Shown here in pieces: positions 54,401-62,953 of a stretch of DNA of 64,000 bases. The position numbers were made by a program, and so were the translations under genes. Under the pieces are notes generated by a model. It ran no database searches. It worked only from the letters and a program-made list of their open reading frames with translations, and was not told the origin of the DNA. The first letter of the stretch is position 1. The number at the start of each line of letters is the position of its first letter. The stretch is from Legionella worsleiensis (GTDB lineage Bacteria; Pseudomonadota; Gammaproteobacteria; Legionellales; Legionellaceae). Where the stretch lies: the NCBI RefSeq assembly GCF_001467535.1, contig NZ_LNZC01000027.1, forward strand, positions 35,428 to 99,427. The letters run 5' to 3'.

Positions 54401-57400
54401 GTTATAAAGCAATAGAACACGCAAACTATCCTCCTGATTCATTACGTGGGAGTTTAACGGGAGTATTTGCCGGAGTAGGACCAAACGAATATTACGCCTT
54501 ACTGGAAAAATCAGGTTTTTCCAATGAAGAATTGAGTGCTTATTCAATCACCGGAAATGTATTGAATTTAATTCCAGGGCGAGTTGCTTATTTTTTTGAT
54601 TTTAAAGGCCCCTCATTAAGTATTGATACCGCTTGTTCTTCCTCTTTGGTCGCACTGCACTACGCCTGTCAGAGTTTAAAAAATCGGGAAACGAATTATG
54701 CTTTGGCAGGCGGTGTAAACGTCTTGTTAATGCCTGAATCCAACGTCACCTTATGTAAAGCAAGAGCCCTGGCGGCTGATGGTCAATGCAAAACCTTTGA
54801 CGCTCGAGCAGACGGTTACGCCCGTGCCGAGGGCTGTGGGGTAGTATTACTGAAAAGATTATCCGATGCATTAAACGATAAAGATACTATTTTAGCAGTT
54901 ATCAAAGCGTCATCAGTGAATAATGACGGTAAGGCGGCGGGGCTAACCGTTCCTAATGGCATAAGCCAGGAAGAAGTCATGAAAACGGCGCTCAGGCAAA
55001 GCAACCTTGCACTTGAAGACATCAGCTATATTGAAGCACATGGGACTGGAACACCATTAGGCGATCCTATAGAGATGCAGGCAATTAATAAAGTATATGG
55101 AGCGCATCACACCCCAGAAAACCCTCTTTATGTGGGTACAGTAAAAACCAACATAGGTCATCTTGAAAGCGCTTCAGGTATTGCAAGCGTTATAAAAACC
55201 ATACTTGGGCTAAATAATAAAAGAATATACAAGATACTGAATTTCACCCATTTAAATCCCAATATTACGCTCGAGAACACGTATATAGCACTGGATACCC
55301 GGGATTGGCAAAGCAACTCCAGACTGCGATGCGCAGGGATTAATGCTTTTGGATTTAGCGGTACAAACGCTCATGTAATTTTGCAGGAGTTTCCGCAGCA
55401 AAATAACTCAAGAATACTGCCAACAGAACAACCTCATGCCCTGGTCTTGTCCGCAAAAACAAGTACATCACTGCAGCAGTTAGCCCAAGCATACCAACAC
55501 TTTCTGGAAACCACCAAAGCAACCTGGGCTGACATTTGTTTTACCGCTGCAACCTGCCGAAATCATTATGCTCATCGTCTGGTTTTGACGGCCAAAAACA
55601 CTCTTGATGCAGCACAGCACCTTAAAAAAGGCCGGTTTTCCCTCTCTTCAGAGCCCAATAAACCAAACTATTACTCTGGTCATGATCACCTTGATGCATT
55701 AGTAATGGACTACTTAAATTGTGCACCAGTAGACTGGAAGCGCTATTATCAGTCTTTGGGCGACGAATTTAAAAAAGTACTATTGCCTCACTACGAATTT
55801 GACCGTAGCGAATACTGGCCGGATACAAAAAGCAAATACACAACTTCTACAAAACAAGTACATCCTCTTTTAGGTCAGATGCTGTCAATGCCCGGCAATG
55901 AATATCTGTTCACTAATCATTTTGACTTGCATCAGTTAAGTTACATCAAAGACCACAAAGTATTTAATAAAGTAGTGGTTCCGGCAACTGCTTACATGGA
56001 AGCAGGCCTGGTTATTGCCAGAGAGCTATTTAAATCACCTGCCTTGAGTATTAAAAACCTGCTTATAGAACGTCCTCTATACCCAAGACAAGGGCAAGAA
56101 ATTCAATTTCAGGTAAAACCCATCCCACATGGGCGTTATAAGATAATCATTTTTGCACAACACGATGCCCAGTGGCAAAAATATGCAGAAATGGAGTGTC
56201 AAACACTAGCAGATGTTCCCAATGAACGCCTTGCTATAGACGAACTTAAATCATCCTTCAATAACGCCATGGATTTATCCCAAATTTACGATCATTTGAG
56301 CAATCGTTCATTATTTTATGGCAAGGAATTTCAGGTTCTGCATGAGGGATATGTTGGAGCTAACGACATACTGTCACGGGTGACATTAACCAAGGAGACC
56401 CAAACTGCTCGTTATCATTATCATCCTATCTTACTCGATGGCGCCATACAAAGTATTGTATTAAAGAGTATGGACGCATCAGGATATTCAACGTACGTCC
56501 CCTATTCTCTGGCTCATATGTTTACCCTCCAGGAAGCGCCGCGAACTGTTTGGGTACATTTGCATAAACGCCCAACAGAACAGAATCTAGATCTTTGTTT
56601 TAATATAAAAATATACACTAATACTGGGGTATTAATCGCATGTCTTGAGGAATTAAAATTAAGAAAAGTAACGCCTGAACAATTCATTTCCTATGAATCC
56701 GTCCTGCGCCATCTCTACCACATTACATGGCATAAAGCTCAATACAAACAGCACCCACAAACCGCATTACCGCAATTATGGGTAATCACTAAAGATTCGG
56801 AACTGGCAAAGAAACGTCTGGGTACCCTACCTTATCAACTCATCAATGACCCCAACAGCCTGAACGATATGCAGCAGAAACACATCTTGTTTCTCTATGA
56901 GCAAAGCCAGTTTAATGAACTGGTTCTCTTCTGCAAAAAACTTTTTAAATCTCCACCAGAAAGTTTTACTCTCGTTACAGAATGCGCTTATGCCATTCAT
57001 GAGTATGATGCAGTCAATCCTTACCATACCATGGCCATCTCATTTTGGAACACTTTCAGAAACGAACTGAATTTAAAACAAAATTACAGTATCGATTGTG
57101 ATGCAAACAGTACGCTACTCCAACCTCTCAACTGTTTGTTTGATCCAGAGAATACAGAAACACAATGTGCGCAAAGAGAAGCACTCTTCATTCCCCGATT
57201 GAATAACAAAATCCTGCATATCAACTCAGAACAGCACCCTAAGCTATTTAATTCGGATGCCAACTATCTAATTATCGGCGGTACAGGGGGATTAGCACTG
57301 CCGCTAATACGGTACCTGATGAGCCGTGGAGTGTGCAGTATTCATTTAACCAGTCGTTCCCAACCAGCAGCAACACTTAAAGCGTTGATGGATGAGGCCA

Positions 57401-59823
57401 GACAAAAGCAGGTATACATCACCCATCATCAAATCAACGCCAGTAATTTTTATGAAATGGAAGGCTTGATACACAGCATTAATCAAAACCCCAAACCGCT
57501 TAGGGGAGTATTTCATTTGGCGGGCGTCATTGAGGATGGGCTAATAATAAATTTGACCCCGGAAAACATTCAAAATGTCCTCAATGCAAAAATGGATAGC
57601 GCACTGATTCTGCATCAGTTAACTCAAAATATCCCTCTGGATTTGTTCGTGCTGTTTTCTTCATCAGCTTCCATTCTTGGGGCAAAAGGGCAAGCAAATT
57701 ATGCCGCTGCAAATGGATTTCTTGATGGTTTAGCACATAAGCGGCATCACGAGCACTTGCCCGCCATTGCCATCAACTGGGGACCTTTTCAAAACACGGG
57801 TATGACCTCTAATCTGAGCCAAGCCATGCAACATCATGGTTTTATACCCATGGAACAAAATACCCTGGAGGTTCTTGATGTTTTATTAACTCATCCGGTA
57901 ACTCAAATAGCGCCCTGCCCCATGGATTGGAATATCTATTGCAAACAAGTACCCGGTCAAGCATTGTTCACTCACCTTATCAAAACAGTACCCAATCCAG
58001 ACCAAAACTTTTTGAACTCATTAAAAAATGGCACAAAAGAAGAATGCCTCACCATGCTCAATCAGGCTTTATGTCGCATTAGTGCTGAGGTTTTAGCATT
58101 AGATAACATCAACCAAATTAGCCCTAAAGATAATTTGTTTTCTATGGGTTTGGATTCATTAATGTCTTTGGAAATAAGAAACCGCATTCATGATCTGTTA
58201 CGCTACCCAAAATTGAGTTTGCCCATAGAATATTTTATCAACAGCCCAACAATTGAAAAAATAGCCTTAGAAATTACGAACCAGCTCTACCCCATGCTGC
58301 GTCACAAATCCGATAATCTCCCTCAAATACCTGTAAGCGAACATCCGGTTCCATTATGTGATTTTCAATACATTTTCTGGGTGATGAACACACTGGATTA
58401 CAGCTTTAACATAGGCATGCAGATACAAATACAAGGAGCGCTCAATAAAGAGTATGTTGCTCAGGCTTTTGACCTGGTGGTACGCCAAAACAGCACATTT
58501 TGGATTCAGTTTAATAAAGACGAACCAGTACAAAAAATCAACAAACAAGGACAGTTTCAACTGATTGTCCAAGACTTTTCATTAACTCATGATCGTAATA
58601 TCCTCCAAAGAGAATTTTATAAAAACCTGATGCGTCTTATTCTCTTATCCGAGCAACCTCTAATCAAAGTGTACCTTTATAAAATCAATAACGATCTGCA
58701 TGAATTGCATCTGTTAATTCCTCATATTATCGTAGATGATGCGTCTTGCGAGTTGGTATGGAGTCAATTTAAAAGCTGTTATGAGCAACTTGTGCAAGGT
58801 AAAACATTAACACCCATTACCGAAAAAGAGAATTTTTTCAACTACGTAAGACACAATAATCATCATTATGAAAAAAATCTAAAGGCTAAAATTAATTTTT
58901 GGCAACAGTACAATAAAGGCTTTGAACTACTCAGTTTTGGGAAAAACTATCATTTGCCTGACGCAGCGATACAATCCCAATTTTTGTGTCATTACCCTAT
59001 ACCCAACCACACCCTGGATCAATTTTTTTCATGGCACAAAGAGCGCAACATTAACATAACCTCAGGTCTTGTAGCTGCCTGCCAAATTGCTTTTTACAAA
59101 ATCAGTCGTCAGAATAAAATTCCAGTGATTTTGATACATAACGGTAGAGAAGGAAGTCGCTTTAAATCAGTTGTCGGTTTATTTTCAGAATACAAGCGTA
59201 TTAATCTGGTTCTGGATGTAACCCAACGCTTTATTGAGTGTATTCAAGCCATAGAACAGCAAATTATCCAGACTGCACCCTACCAAAAATGCTCACATTT
59301 TATTAAAGATCTGGGATTTAAAAATTCTAAACTGGATTTTAGTCAATTGATTTCCTACATGATCAACACGGTGTTGTTGCGTAACACATTCAAAAAAAGC
59401 CAAATCAACTCCCTGATCATCAATTATTATCTAAAATATTTAAGCAGAACAAAAACCTTCAAATACAGCCTGTTAATAAAAAACAAAATTAATCAGTTAT
59501 TCAACCTGAACATCCCCATGCAAAAACCTGACAGACTAAGAGTGCTTATTAGTATTACCCCAAGCTTGTTTGTCAAAGAACAACACGAAAGACGTTTTGC
59601 CCATCTTAACTACTCCTATCCCAGTCATTTCGGCTGCATGGACAGACCCATCAGTAACAAAACCTTATGGATTTATTTCTCGAAAAATCAACATGGTGAA
59701 TACATACTCTCCATTAACGGTCCCCTGACCCAAGAATGTAAAGATCAGATCAGTAACGAAGTAAATAAAATTATTGCACAGAGTATTAAAGACGATGATA
59801 GCTGCATCAAGGAGTTATTATAA
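48409..59823 (+). CDS. AT-less polyketide synthase with terminal condensation domain
   Basis: A 3804-residue megasynthase. Order: KS1 (58-488, Cys232), degenerate carrier (about 656-728), KS2 (743-1169, Cys916), KR1 (Tyr1675), ACP (Ser1842), KS3 (1904-2329, Cys2076), DH (2485-2760, His2516 and Asp2677), KR2 (Tyr3098), ACP (Ser3250) and an NRPS-type condensation domain (3313-3804, His3439). After each KS the acyltransferase is missing: a linker of 140-165 residues runs straight to the post-AT motif LPxYxFxRxxYW. Malonyl units must therefore come from a separate acyltransferase, none of which is in the window. There is no loading module and no thioesterase. The first usable start is a TTG at 48409; an ATG at 48535 would trim 42 residues and still precede KS1. 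Neighbouring methyltransferases and the iron oxygenase look like tailoring enzymes. Product unknown. Confidence 0.92.
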   Translation: MESIQSIRPKDDKDSSSANVLTYVSIASKATQGRLLKQHREQMVLKKLPQDNTTDINEPLAIIGMNCQFPGLDTDIEDADAFYNLLLKGQSPIKEVPEDRWNINQYYDADRKKSDKIVSRLGGFLNNPHLFDADFFKISPAEAKQIDPQHRLFLEVAVRALNHANITKESLSGSKTGVYCGISSQDYSHLNYKDNIQFNEYTQIGAASSAAPGRLCHYLNLRGPSMTVDTACSSSLSALYVAATDLRTHQCNMAIVGGVHLNLCPENFIGLTKANMLSAKGHCSSFDMSADGFVRSEGCAVVIVKRLSDALRDKDTILALIKSIVMNHDGNEGSLVAPDMNAQIAMHQAVLEQAQITAKDIDYIETHGTGTVIGDSVEFNAIQAVHQGYHSQEKPLILGALKSTIGHTISSSGIASLIKVICTLNHEKIPPNLHYSTPNATIKPETIPARFPVQALDYLKQKNQKRCAQVSNFGFSGTNVSLVVEEAPELESPVTSVNDTATAPFLISANSPESLQMILTDFIPYLQHTSVSLSDICHTLINCRDHYKYRCAIRAKDKNSLIQKIQSAEYEIIKVSINAKPRFLSYTEEQLIDCYLSGANIRIEADNLSFNKADLPLYHFHRKPYWHESRKNANAADWLNGLLQKSKTQQEDHIKEKVAALIASLIHKEHINEHQDFNSLGLTPKELETLDHLIQECFAPLFKLPIPITSPHLNLAKLARHILSIIKPETVERQPFINVLNVEPIAVIGMSCRFPKAENIDAFLSLLQNGQSGMTDIPLERWDNSQYYDPDLNALGKLYIKQLGFIDNIKNFDADFFNVSPREAKFMSPQLRVFMETCFHALEDANLSLDLIKDSNTGVFVGVGTNEYPRVLSANGLKLEDLSIYFATGNVLNALAGRVAYAFDFHGPIQVIDTACSSSMTAIHNACLSLQAGDCDMAVAGGVNTLLTPESNITLSKARMLSPESRCKTFSADADGYARSEGCGVIVLKRLSTALRDKDTVLAVIKGTAINSDGKSGGFTVPNGTAQEELIRSALAKAKLSPGDIDYIEAHGTGTPLADPIEAHTLTKIFSDSHSQEHPLYISSVKTNIGHCESASGVAGIIKAILSLQTHQLFKHLNFKKLNPEIELSNAVIPLDTLDWKADTKLRCAGVSSFGFSGANAHIILQEAPKQLNEASPIIQEDFLLILSAKSAHSLQLLLTTYQRFLTNTQESFANICYTAATCRSHFLHRVAIKAKSAAEAAEQIAKKEYTIHSLKKIRDSSQPTPTLEQIQKAYENGFTVNWIEYYSSLGYSFKKVKLPLYEFDRKEYWIKSKDKLNDIPIPGHWCFQMQWQKQPCDTQNRAIQGRNWLLVGAKHLASDLQATGLKIFIEEDDIALDRLYGILFAEGLDTATLTSDDANIDMQERITKKLLHLVQSLDEQGLAPRLLILTTNAIAELPTGKLNLSNSPLIGLSKTLGLELPQFRTTLIDIDPSDSTNATQQIIAEMNYNHSKLYEHMVAYRDGNRMVSRLKKVPLIDDKIVISGKGRYLITGGTGGLGLVTAQALLSAGAHEVVIISRTVDKPELKTAIKKILIDFPSQSIQTLSVDVSDKQQVHQLLTELNADNGLKGIIHAAGVAIKAPLLSHKDDDVESVFSAKVKGAWYLHEYSTHCNLDFFVVYSSIAALFGSNKESVYSAANSFLDLLIAERQRLGLPGISIGWGPWGEVGMANKRSRNPGLKDALITNEQGHSLIKVLLKGQLSHPGIISPAYLKFMLDFVPKPLTGFYKILFDDLVLDEQTKTKETVQTNASPWLSYYLNMNKDQRLKACKDLLLGICKDILELASTDELDEDEGFFEIGLDSLMVAEMASELKKKLEPAMKIGVSIGFNYPSINQLARHIDSELNSQLMQKENLSSSKPVEEEAIAVIGMSCALPNAPDLQAFEYLLEQGLSGIKEIPLERWDNSLYYDANMDAPGKSYVNKMGFIDHIKDFDAHFFGISPREAKLMEPQQRLFLEHCYKAIEHANYPPDSLRGSLTGVFAGVGPNEYYALLEKSGFSNEELSAYSITGNVLNLIPGRVAYFFDFKGPSLSIDTACSSSLVALHYACQSLKNRETNYALAGGVNVLLMPESNVTLCKARALAADGQCKTFDARADGYARAEGCGVVLLKRLSDALNDKDTILAVIKASSVNNDGKAAGLTVPNGISQEEVMKTALRQSNLALEDISYIEAHGTGTPLGDPIEMQAINKVYGAHHTPENPLYVGTVKTNIGHLESASGIASVIKTILGLNNKRIYKILNFTHLNPNITLENTYIALDTRDWQSNSRLRCAGINAFGFSGTNAHVILQEFPQQNNSRILPTEQPHALVLSAKTSTSLQQLAQAYQHFLETTKATWADICFTAATCRNHYAHRLVLTAKNTLDAAQHLKKGRFSLSSEPNKPNYYSGHDHLDALVMDYLNCAPVDWKRYYQSLGDEFKKVLLPHYEFDRSEYWPDTKSKYTTSTKQVHPLLGQMLSMPGNEYLFTNHFDLHQLSYIKDHKVFNKVVVPATAYMEAGLVIARELFKSPALSIKNLLIERPLYPRQGQEIQFQVKPIPHGRYKIIIFAQHDAQWQKYAEMECQTLADVPNERLAIDELKSSFNNAMDLSQIYDHLSNRSLFYGKEFQVLHEGYVGANDILSRVTLTKETQTARYHYHPILLDGAIQSIVLKSMDASGYSTYVPYSLAHMFTLQEAPRTVWVHLHKRPTEQNLDLCFNIKIYTNTGVLIACLEELKLRKVTPEQFISYESVLRHLYHITWHKAQYKQHPQTALPQLWVITKDSELAKKRLGTLPYQLINDPNSLNDMQQKHILFLYEQSQFNELVLFCKKLFKSPPESFTLVTECAYAIHEYDAVNPYHTMAISFWNTFRNELNLKQNYSIDCDANSTLLQPLNCLFDPENTETQCAQREALFIPRLNNKILHINSEQHPKLFNSDANYLIIGGTGGLALPLIRYLMSRGVCSIHLTSRSQPAATLKALMDEARQKQVYITHHQINASNFYEMEGLIHSINQNPKPLRGVFHLAGVIEDGLIINLTPENIQNVLNAKMDSALILHQLTQNIPLDLFVLFSSSASILGAKGQANYAAANGFLDGLAHKRHHEHLPAIAINWGPFQNTGMTSNLSQAMQHHGFIPMEQNTLEVLDVLLTHPVTQIAPCPMDWNIYCKQVPGQALFTHLIKTVPNPDQNFLNSLKNGTKEECLTMLNQALCRISAEVLALDNINQISPKDNLFSMGLDSLMSLEIRNRIHDLLRYPKLSLPIEYFINSPTIEKIALEITNQLYPMLRHKSDNLPQIPVSEHPVPLCDFQYIFWVMNTLDYSFNIGMQIQIQGALNKEYVAQAFDLVVRQNSTFWIQFNKDEPVQKINKQGQFQLIVQDFSLTHDRNILQREFYKNLMRLILLSEQPLIKVYLYKINNDLHELHLLIPHIIVDDASCELVWSQFKSCYEQLVQGKTLTPITEKENFFNYVRHNNHHYEKNLKAKINFWQQYNKGFELLSFGKNYHLPDAAIQSQFLCHYPIPNHTLDQFFSWHKERNINITSGLVAACQIAFYKISRQNKIPVILIHNGREGSRFKSVVGLFSEYKRINLVLDVTQRFIECIQAIEQQIIQTAPYQKCSHFIKDLGFKNSKLDFSQLISYMINTVLLRNTFKKSQINSLIINYYLKYLSRTKTFKYSLLIKNKINQLFNLNIPMQKPDRLRVLISITPSLFVKEQHERRFAHLNYSYPSHFGCMDRPISNKTLWIYFSKNQHGEYILSINGPLTQECKDQISNEVNKIIAQSIKDDDSCIKELL
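48580..50592 (+). other. PKS module 1: KS1 and serine-less carrier domain
   Basis: KS1 keeps the catalytic triad: Cys232 in VDTACSSS, His in ETHGTGT and His in LKSTIGHT. The carrier-like helical domain after the linker reads LGLTPKEL where GLDSL is expected: residue 684 is Pro in place of the phosphopantetheine Ser, and Asp is Thr683. Without the serine it cannot carry an acyl chain; KS1 may instead receive a starter from outside. Confidence 0.8.
50635..54049 (+). other. PKS module 2: KS2-KR-ACP
   Basis: KS2 (Cys916, EAHGTGT, KTNIGH) is followed by an AT-less linker and a ketoreductase with YLITGGTGGLG, then Ser and Tyr1675 in YSAANSF. The ACP has Ser1842 in IGLDSLM. Expected outcome is a beta-hydroxy intermediate. 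Confidence 0.82.
54118..58308 (+). other. PKS module 3: KS3-DH-KR-ACP
   Basis: KS3 (Cys2076), then a dehydratase whose motif is HKVFNKVVVP (the usual Gly is Asn) with Asp2677 in LLDGAIQS, a ketoreductase (YLIIGGTGGLA, Tyr3098 in NYAAANGF) and an ACP (Ser3250 in MGLDSLM). An alkene is expected if the DH is active. Confidence 0.8.
58345..59820 (+). other. PKS terminal condensation domain
   Basis: About 490 residues with NRPS condensation-domain order. The catalytic HHxxxDG motif reads PHIIVDDA (His3439 retained, first His is Pro, Gly is Asp). It replaces a thioesterase and could pass the chain to an amine or alcohol acceptor. Confidence 0.7.
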
Positions 59824-59845
59824 AGGTGTTTCCCAAAACGACAGT

Positions 59846-59904
59846 GCGTGTAAAAACAGTCATTAAAAATGAGTGACCTTGCAATCACTCAAACTTTTAC
59901 ACGC
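59846..59904. terminator. Nested hairpin after the PKS gene
   Basis: Outer arms GCGTGTAAAA / TTTTACACGC (59846-59855, 59895-59904) and inner stem GAGTGA / TCACTC (59871-59876, 59885-59890), between convergent PKS and glutathione-transferase-like genes. A bidirectional terminator is likely. Confidence 0.55.
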
Positions 59905-59918
59905 CAATCTTCGATTAT

Positions 59919-60686
59919 TTAACGTTTTAAAATGATTCTCCAGGGTTGAAAATAAGTCCAAATATCTGCCTCTTTATATGCAGAACGTAACTGCATTCGA
60001 GAAAACCAATTCTTTAAATCCTCAGATACCACCAGATCATACTCTCCTATCATTTTTAAACGCCCGAGTAAAACTACCGTAACAATGTCAACAGAACTGA
60101 TTTTGTCACCGAATAAAAATACTTTAGGTGTAGGCAGCTGTTGCAAATAAGCTCTAACTTTATTGCGTTCTTCGGCTAATTTGTCTTCCAGGCTTCCCTC
60201 ACTAAAATAAGCCAAACGTTGTTTGTTCAGTAGAATTTTTGCCTCAAGAGCCTTCTCATCCGAAGAAGAAGGACGCTGAGACTCAAGAGAAGAAATTGCA
60301 TTACGTAACATTTTGAACACAAAAAAACGAAGCAAAGGAATACTGTTCAATGCCTTGCCGAAAGTTAATCGTTCAATAGTAATGGCGTAATGATCTTTAA
60401 CCAGAGTGTCAATTTGGCCCGCACATTCGGGATCCGCATCCATCCACTGTGTTCCAGCTTGCGAAGCGGCAAACTTTAAAATATCTTGGCTGTCTGTCCA
60501 GATTGTCTTGTTATCAACCAGCGCAGGTACTGTCATGGCAGGATTGATGGCCATGTACCAGGGAGACAATTGCTCCTTAGCCAAATGAATATCCATACGC
60601 CTGTGTTCAAAAGGTAACCCCGCTTCAAGCAAGGCATAACGACCAATCATTGAGTAATACGAAGAAGAGGCACTATATAAAATCAT
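59919..60686 (-). CDS. Glutathione S-transferase-like protein
   Basis: A 255-residue GST-fold protein. The N-terminal thioredoxin-like part (about 1-80) has ILYSASSSYYSMIGRYALLEAG and the cis-Pro loop NPAMTVPALVDN, then WTDSQDILKFAA around the glutathione site; the C-terminal domain is helical. No cysteine is seen at the usual first-helix position, so it may use Ser or Tyr. It could detoxify electrophiles or act in tailoring. It converges on the PKS gene, so cluster membership is plausible but unproven. Confidence 0.75.
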   Translation of the reverse strand: MILYSASSSYYSMIGRYALLEAGLPFEHRRMDIHLAKEQLSPWYMAINPAMTVPALVDNKTIWTDSQDILKFAASQAGTQWMDADPECAGQIDTLVKDHYAITIERLTFGKALNSIPLLRFFVFKMLRNAISSLESQRPSSSDEKALEAKILLNKQRLAYFSEGSLEDKLAEERNKVRAYLQQLPTPKVFLFGDKISSVDIVTVVLLGRLKMIGEYDLVVSEDLKNWFSRMQLRSAYKEADIWTYFQPWRIILKR

Positions 60687-60910
60687 AAATCATCCCTGAA
60701 AAAAGTATCCGTTAAATTCTATTTTTATCATAGTAAATTAAAATAATGAAGCATCATAAAACACGTAAAAGCTGATCCAGAGCATCTCAACGATATTTCA
60801 GAAAAAGGCCGCATCATTAAAATGATGCTGTTTCATGATCCAAGCATTGTTAAATTCATTGCGCTAACCTATTGTACAGAGGATATCATGAGCATTTTAT
60901 TGAAAATCGT

Positions 60911-61510
60911 TTAACTTATCTCCATCAACGCACCTTGGTCAATAATGTGACTCTCTGTATAATTCGCATCAAATTTTTGAATAATTTCATTCAAAATTAA
61001 CGCAATTTTTGCATGATTCGCTTGTCTTTGCTCATTAGATAAAATAACCACACTAAAAAATCCATACCCTATAGTAATAGGTCCCTCTTTTTTACTCAGA
61101 TCATACTCAATAATTTTAAGTACCAAAACAACAGCTTTCAGTAAGTTTTTATGTTCCTCAAACTGAACGATACTCTCGATGTATCGAGTTATAGATTCAA
61201 ATAGCATATTTTGTATTCCATCCAAATCCATTATAGACATCAGAGACTTAATACTCATAGAACGAGGTAAACCATCGATTGCATTGCGCAAATCAAGAAG
61301 AGCATTTCGTTCATAGAGAGTAATACGCTCATCTCCAGACCAACTACCTTGTTCCAGTATCTGGTTAATCCAATCCAAACCAATGTTCAATGCCAGGGCT
61401 ATTTGGCCTGTCTTGTACCCATAGCTGTCTTTAACTTGATGATTATCAATTGCAGTTAATGACTCGACTTGCATTAAATAGTGAATGACATTGGCTTTAG
61501 TCAAACTCAT
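60911..61510 (-). CDS. Hypothetical helical protein
   Basis: A 199-residue protein of unknown function with no signal peptide. It is mostly helical with Leu/Ile-rich stretches (for example QILEQGSWSGDERITLYERNALLDLRNAI). A strong AAGGAG five bases before the ATG at 61510 fixes the start. The gap between it and the GST-like gene (60687-60910) shows nothing I can assign. Genus-restricted proteins of this kind include effectors, but the tail (DQGALMEIS) is weak evidence. Confidence 0.6.
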   Translation of the reverse strand: MSLTKANVIHYLMQVESLTAIDNHQVKDSYGYKTGQIALALNIGLDWINQILEQGSWSGDERITLYERNALLDLRNAIDGLPRSMSIKSLMSIMDLDGIQNMLFESITRYIESIVQFEEHKNLLKAVVLVLKIIEYDLSKKEGPITIGYGFFSVVILSNEQRQANHAKIALILNEIIQKFDANYTESHIIDQGALMEIS

Positions 61511-61755
61511 AAACACTCCTTGTTTATCAGCTAAAACTATATTAAACCCTATAATTTTAAAAATTCACAGATGGTTATGACACTTAAGAATAAAACTAAC
61601 AAATTTTATCCGTATCAGGCAAGACCTGATACGGTAGCGGTAGATTGATTATTGAATTCAAAGCTTACATTTTATCTGATTAACCATCTCACATAAAAAA
61701 GCTTTTGACTGGCAAGATAAACTAAATCCTGTTGGATATTAACAGTAACATAGGT

Positions 61756-62352
61756 TTAGAATTTATAAGCCAGCCCCACTGTTGCCAAAATGCTTTTTGG
61801 GATACCCGAATCATAAAAAGCATCGGTCTGTTCCCTGTCTGTATAAGCAGTTATTTCACCATTTAATGTAACATATTGATTTATATCATAACTGACACCA
61901 GCTCCAATCGTAAGAGCGGTACCATCTGAAGAAAAGTCCAACAAAGGCAAAGAACCGTAACTGATATCAAACTTACCCCATAACTGCGATGCTCCCACAA
62001 GCGCATATAAATTAGCAGGGCTTTGATTACCCAAAGGAAGATAGAGTTTGCCTACAAGGCTTAAGGAGTATATGGAATAATCACCTGTAACAAAAGTTCC
62101 GGGAATGTAATAACGTGTTTCTCCCAGTTCAGAATAACTGGTTTCTACACCCAGATATTCGTTAATGTTGTAACCCAAAAAAAATCTTCCGGCGAGGGCA
62201 TCATGATCTAACTGATAAAAATTCTCTATATCAGCTAACTGACTAACACCTAAACCAATACCTGCATAGTATCCAGGAGTTGCTGCATTAATTGATTGAA
62301 TGCCAGAACACAAAAGAAGAGAAACCAATCCTAATTTAATTGCTTTATTCAT
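61756..62352 (-). CDS. Outer-membrane beta-barrel protein
   Basis: A 198-residue exported barrel protein. Signal peptide MNKAIKLGLVSLLLCSGIQS (to about residue 24), then strands with alternating pattern: GYYAGIGLGVSQLADIENFYQ, FLGYNINEYLGVETSYSELG, YSLSLVGKLYLPLG, ALTIGAGVSYDINQYVTLNGEIT. The C-terminus ILATVGLAYKF ends in aromatic Phe as in BAM substrates. It belongs to the opacity/OmpA-like small barrel group. It has no operon partner; role unknown. Confidence 0.78.
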   Translation of the reverse strand: MNKAIKLGLVSLLLCSGIQSINAATPGYYAGIGLGVSQLADIENFYQLDHDALAGRFFLGYNINEYLGVETSYSELGETRYYIPGTFVTGDYSIYSLSLVGKLYLPLGNQSPANLYALVGASQLWGKFDISYGSLPLLDFSSDGTALTIGAGVSYDINQYVTLNGEITAYTDREQTDAFYDSGIPKSILATVGLAYKF

Positions 62353-62797
62353 TATTATTATTTTCCATTATTAGGTTAAAACTTGTTTATATACAAACCG
62401 TTTATTTTTCCATAGGTTACGTTCAATTGGATATCGAACGAGAAATGCAATTTATAGCAGATTTTATTTGAGGTCAACTTTTTTTTTGCACAGCAGAAAA
62501 ATTTAATTGATGAGTACAACTCCTGACAACTCAACCGTTCCGACCTATAGTTTATTCATAACCGCTTGCTTATTATGCCAAGTTTATGCGACAAAGCGTG
62601 ACCAATTTTTTACTCAATAAGATTTGGATCAAACAAACTTTTGGTTGCTAAATAAGAAAGTAAGTCCGCAGACACACCATTAAACAGGGAGATCCATTTT
62701 AAGAGATCCCGGATTTGAATACTTCACCCAAGCCGACAGAACAAAAACGTCTAGTGCTTAAGTGAGGTAAGCTAGCATGCGACAACTCAATGTAAAG

Positions 62798-62953
62798 TTA
62801 AATTCTTTGCATTGATAGATTCGATTCATCATCTGATTTGTTTATTAAAGATGAATTAACCTGAGGCTTTTGGGAAGTTAACAGTATCATCAGACACAGG
62901 GCACAATGCGCTAATCCAGCCGCACCAAGAAAAGTAACTAGTAGATTATTCAT
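62798..62953 (-). CDS. Possible small single-pass membrane peptide
   Basis: A 51-residue frame, MNNLLVTFLGAAGLAHCALC and onward, with a hydrophobic stretch at about 4-25 followed by a polar tail. A GAGGG lies about ten bases before the ATG at 62953. An upstream extension to 63058 exists but has no ribosome site. The stretch 62354-62797 before it shows no other gene. Confidence 0.25.
   Translation of the reverse strand: MNNLLVTFLGAAGLAHCALCLMILLTSQKPQVNSSLINKSDDESNLSMQRI

Noticed and set aside
49185..58572. Minus-strand open frames inside the PKS gene
   Set aside because: They have no ribosome sites and are shadows of the PKS coding frame.
62640..62790. Direct GAGATCC repeats in the gap upstream of 62798
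   Set aside because: Only two short copies, with no second feature to support a regulatory site.
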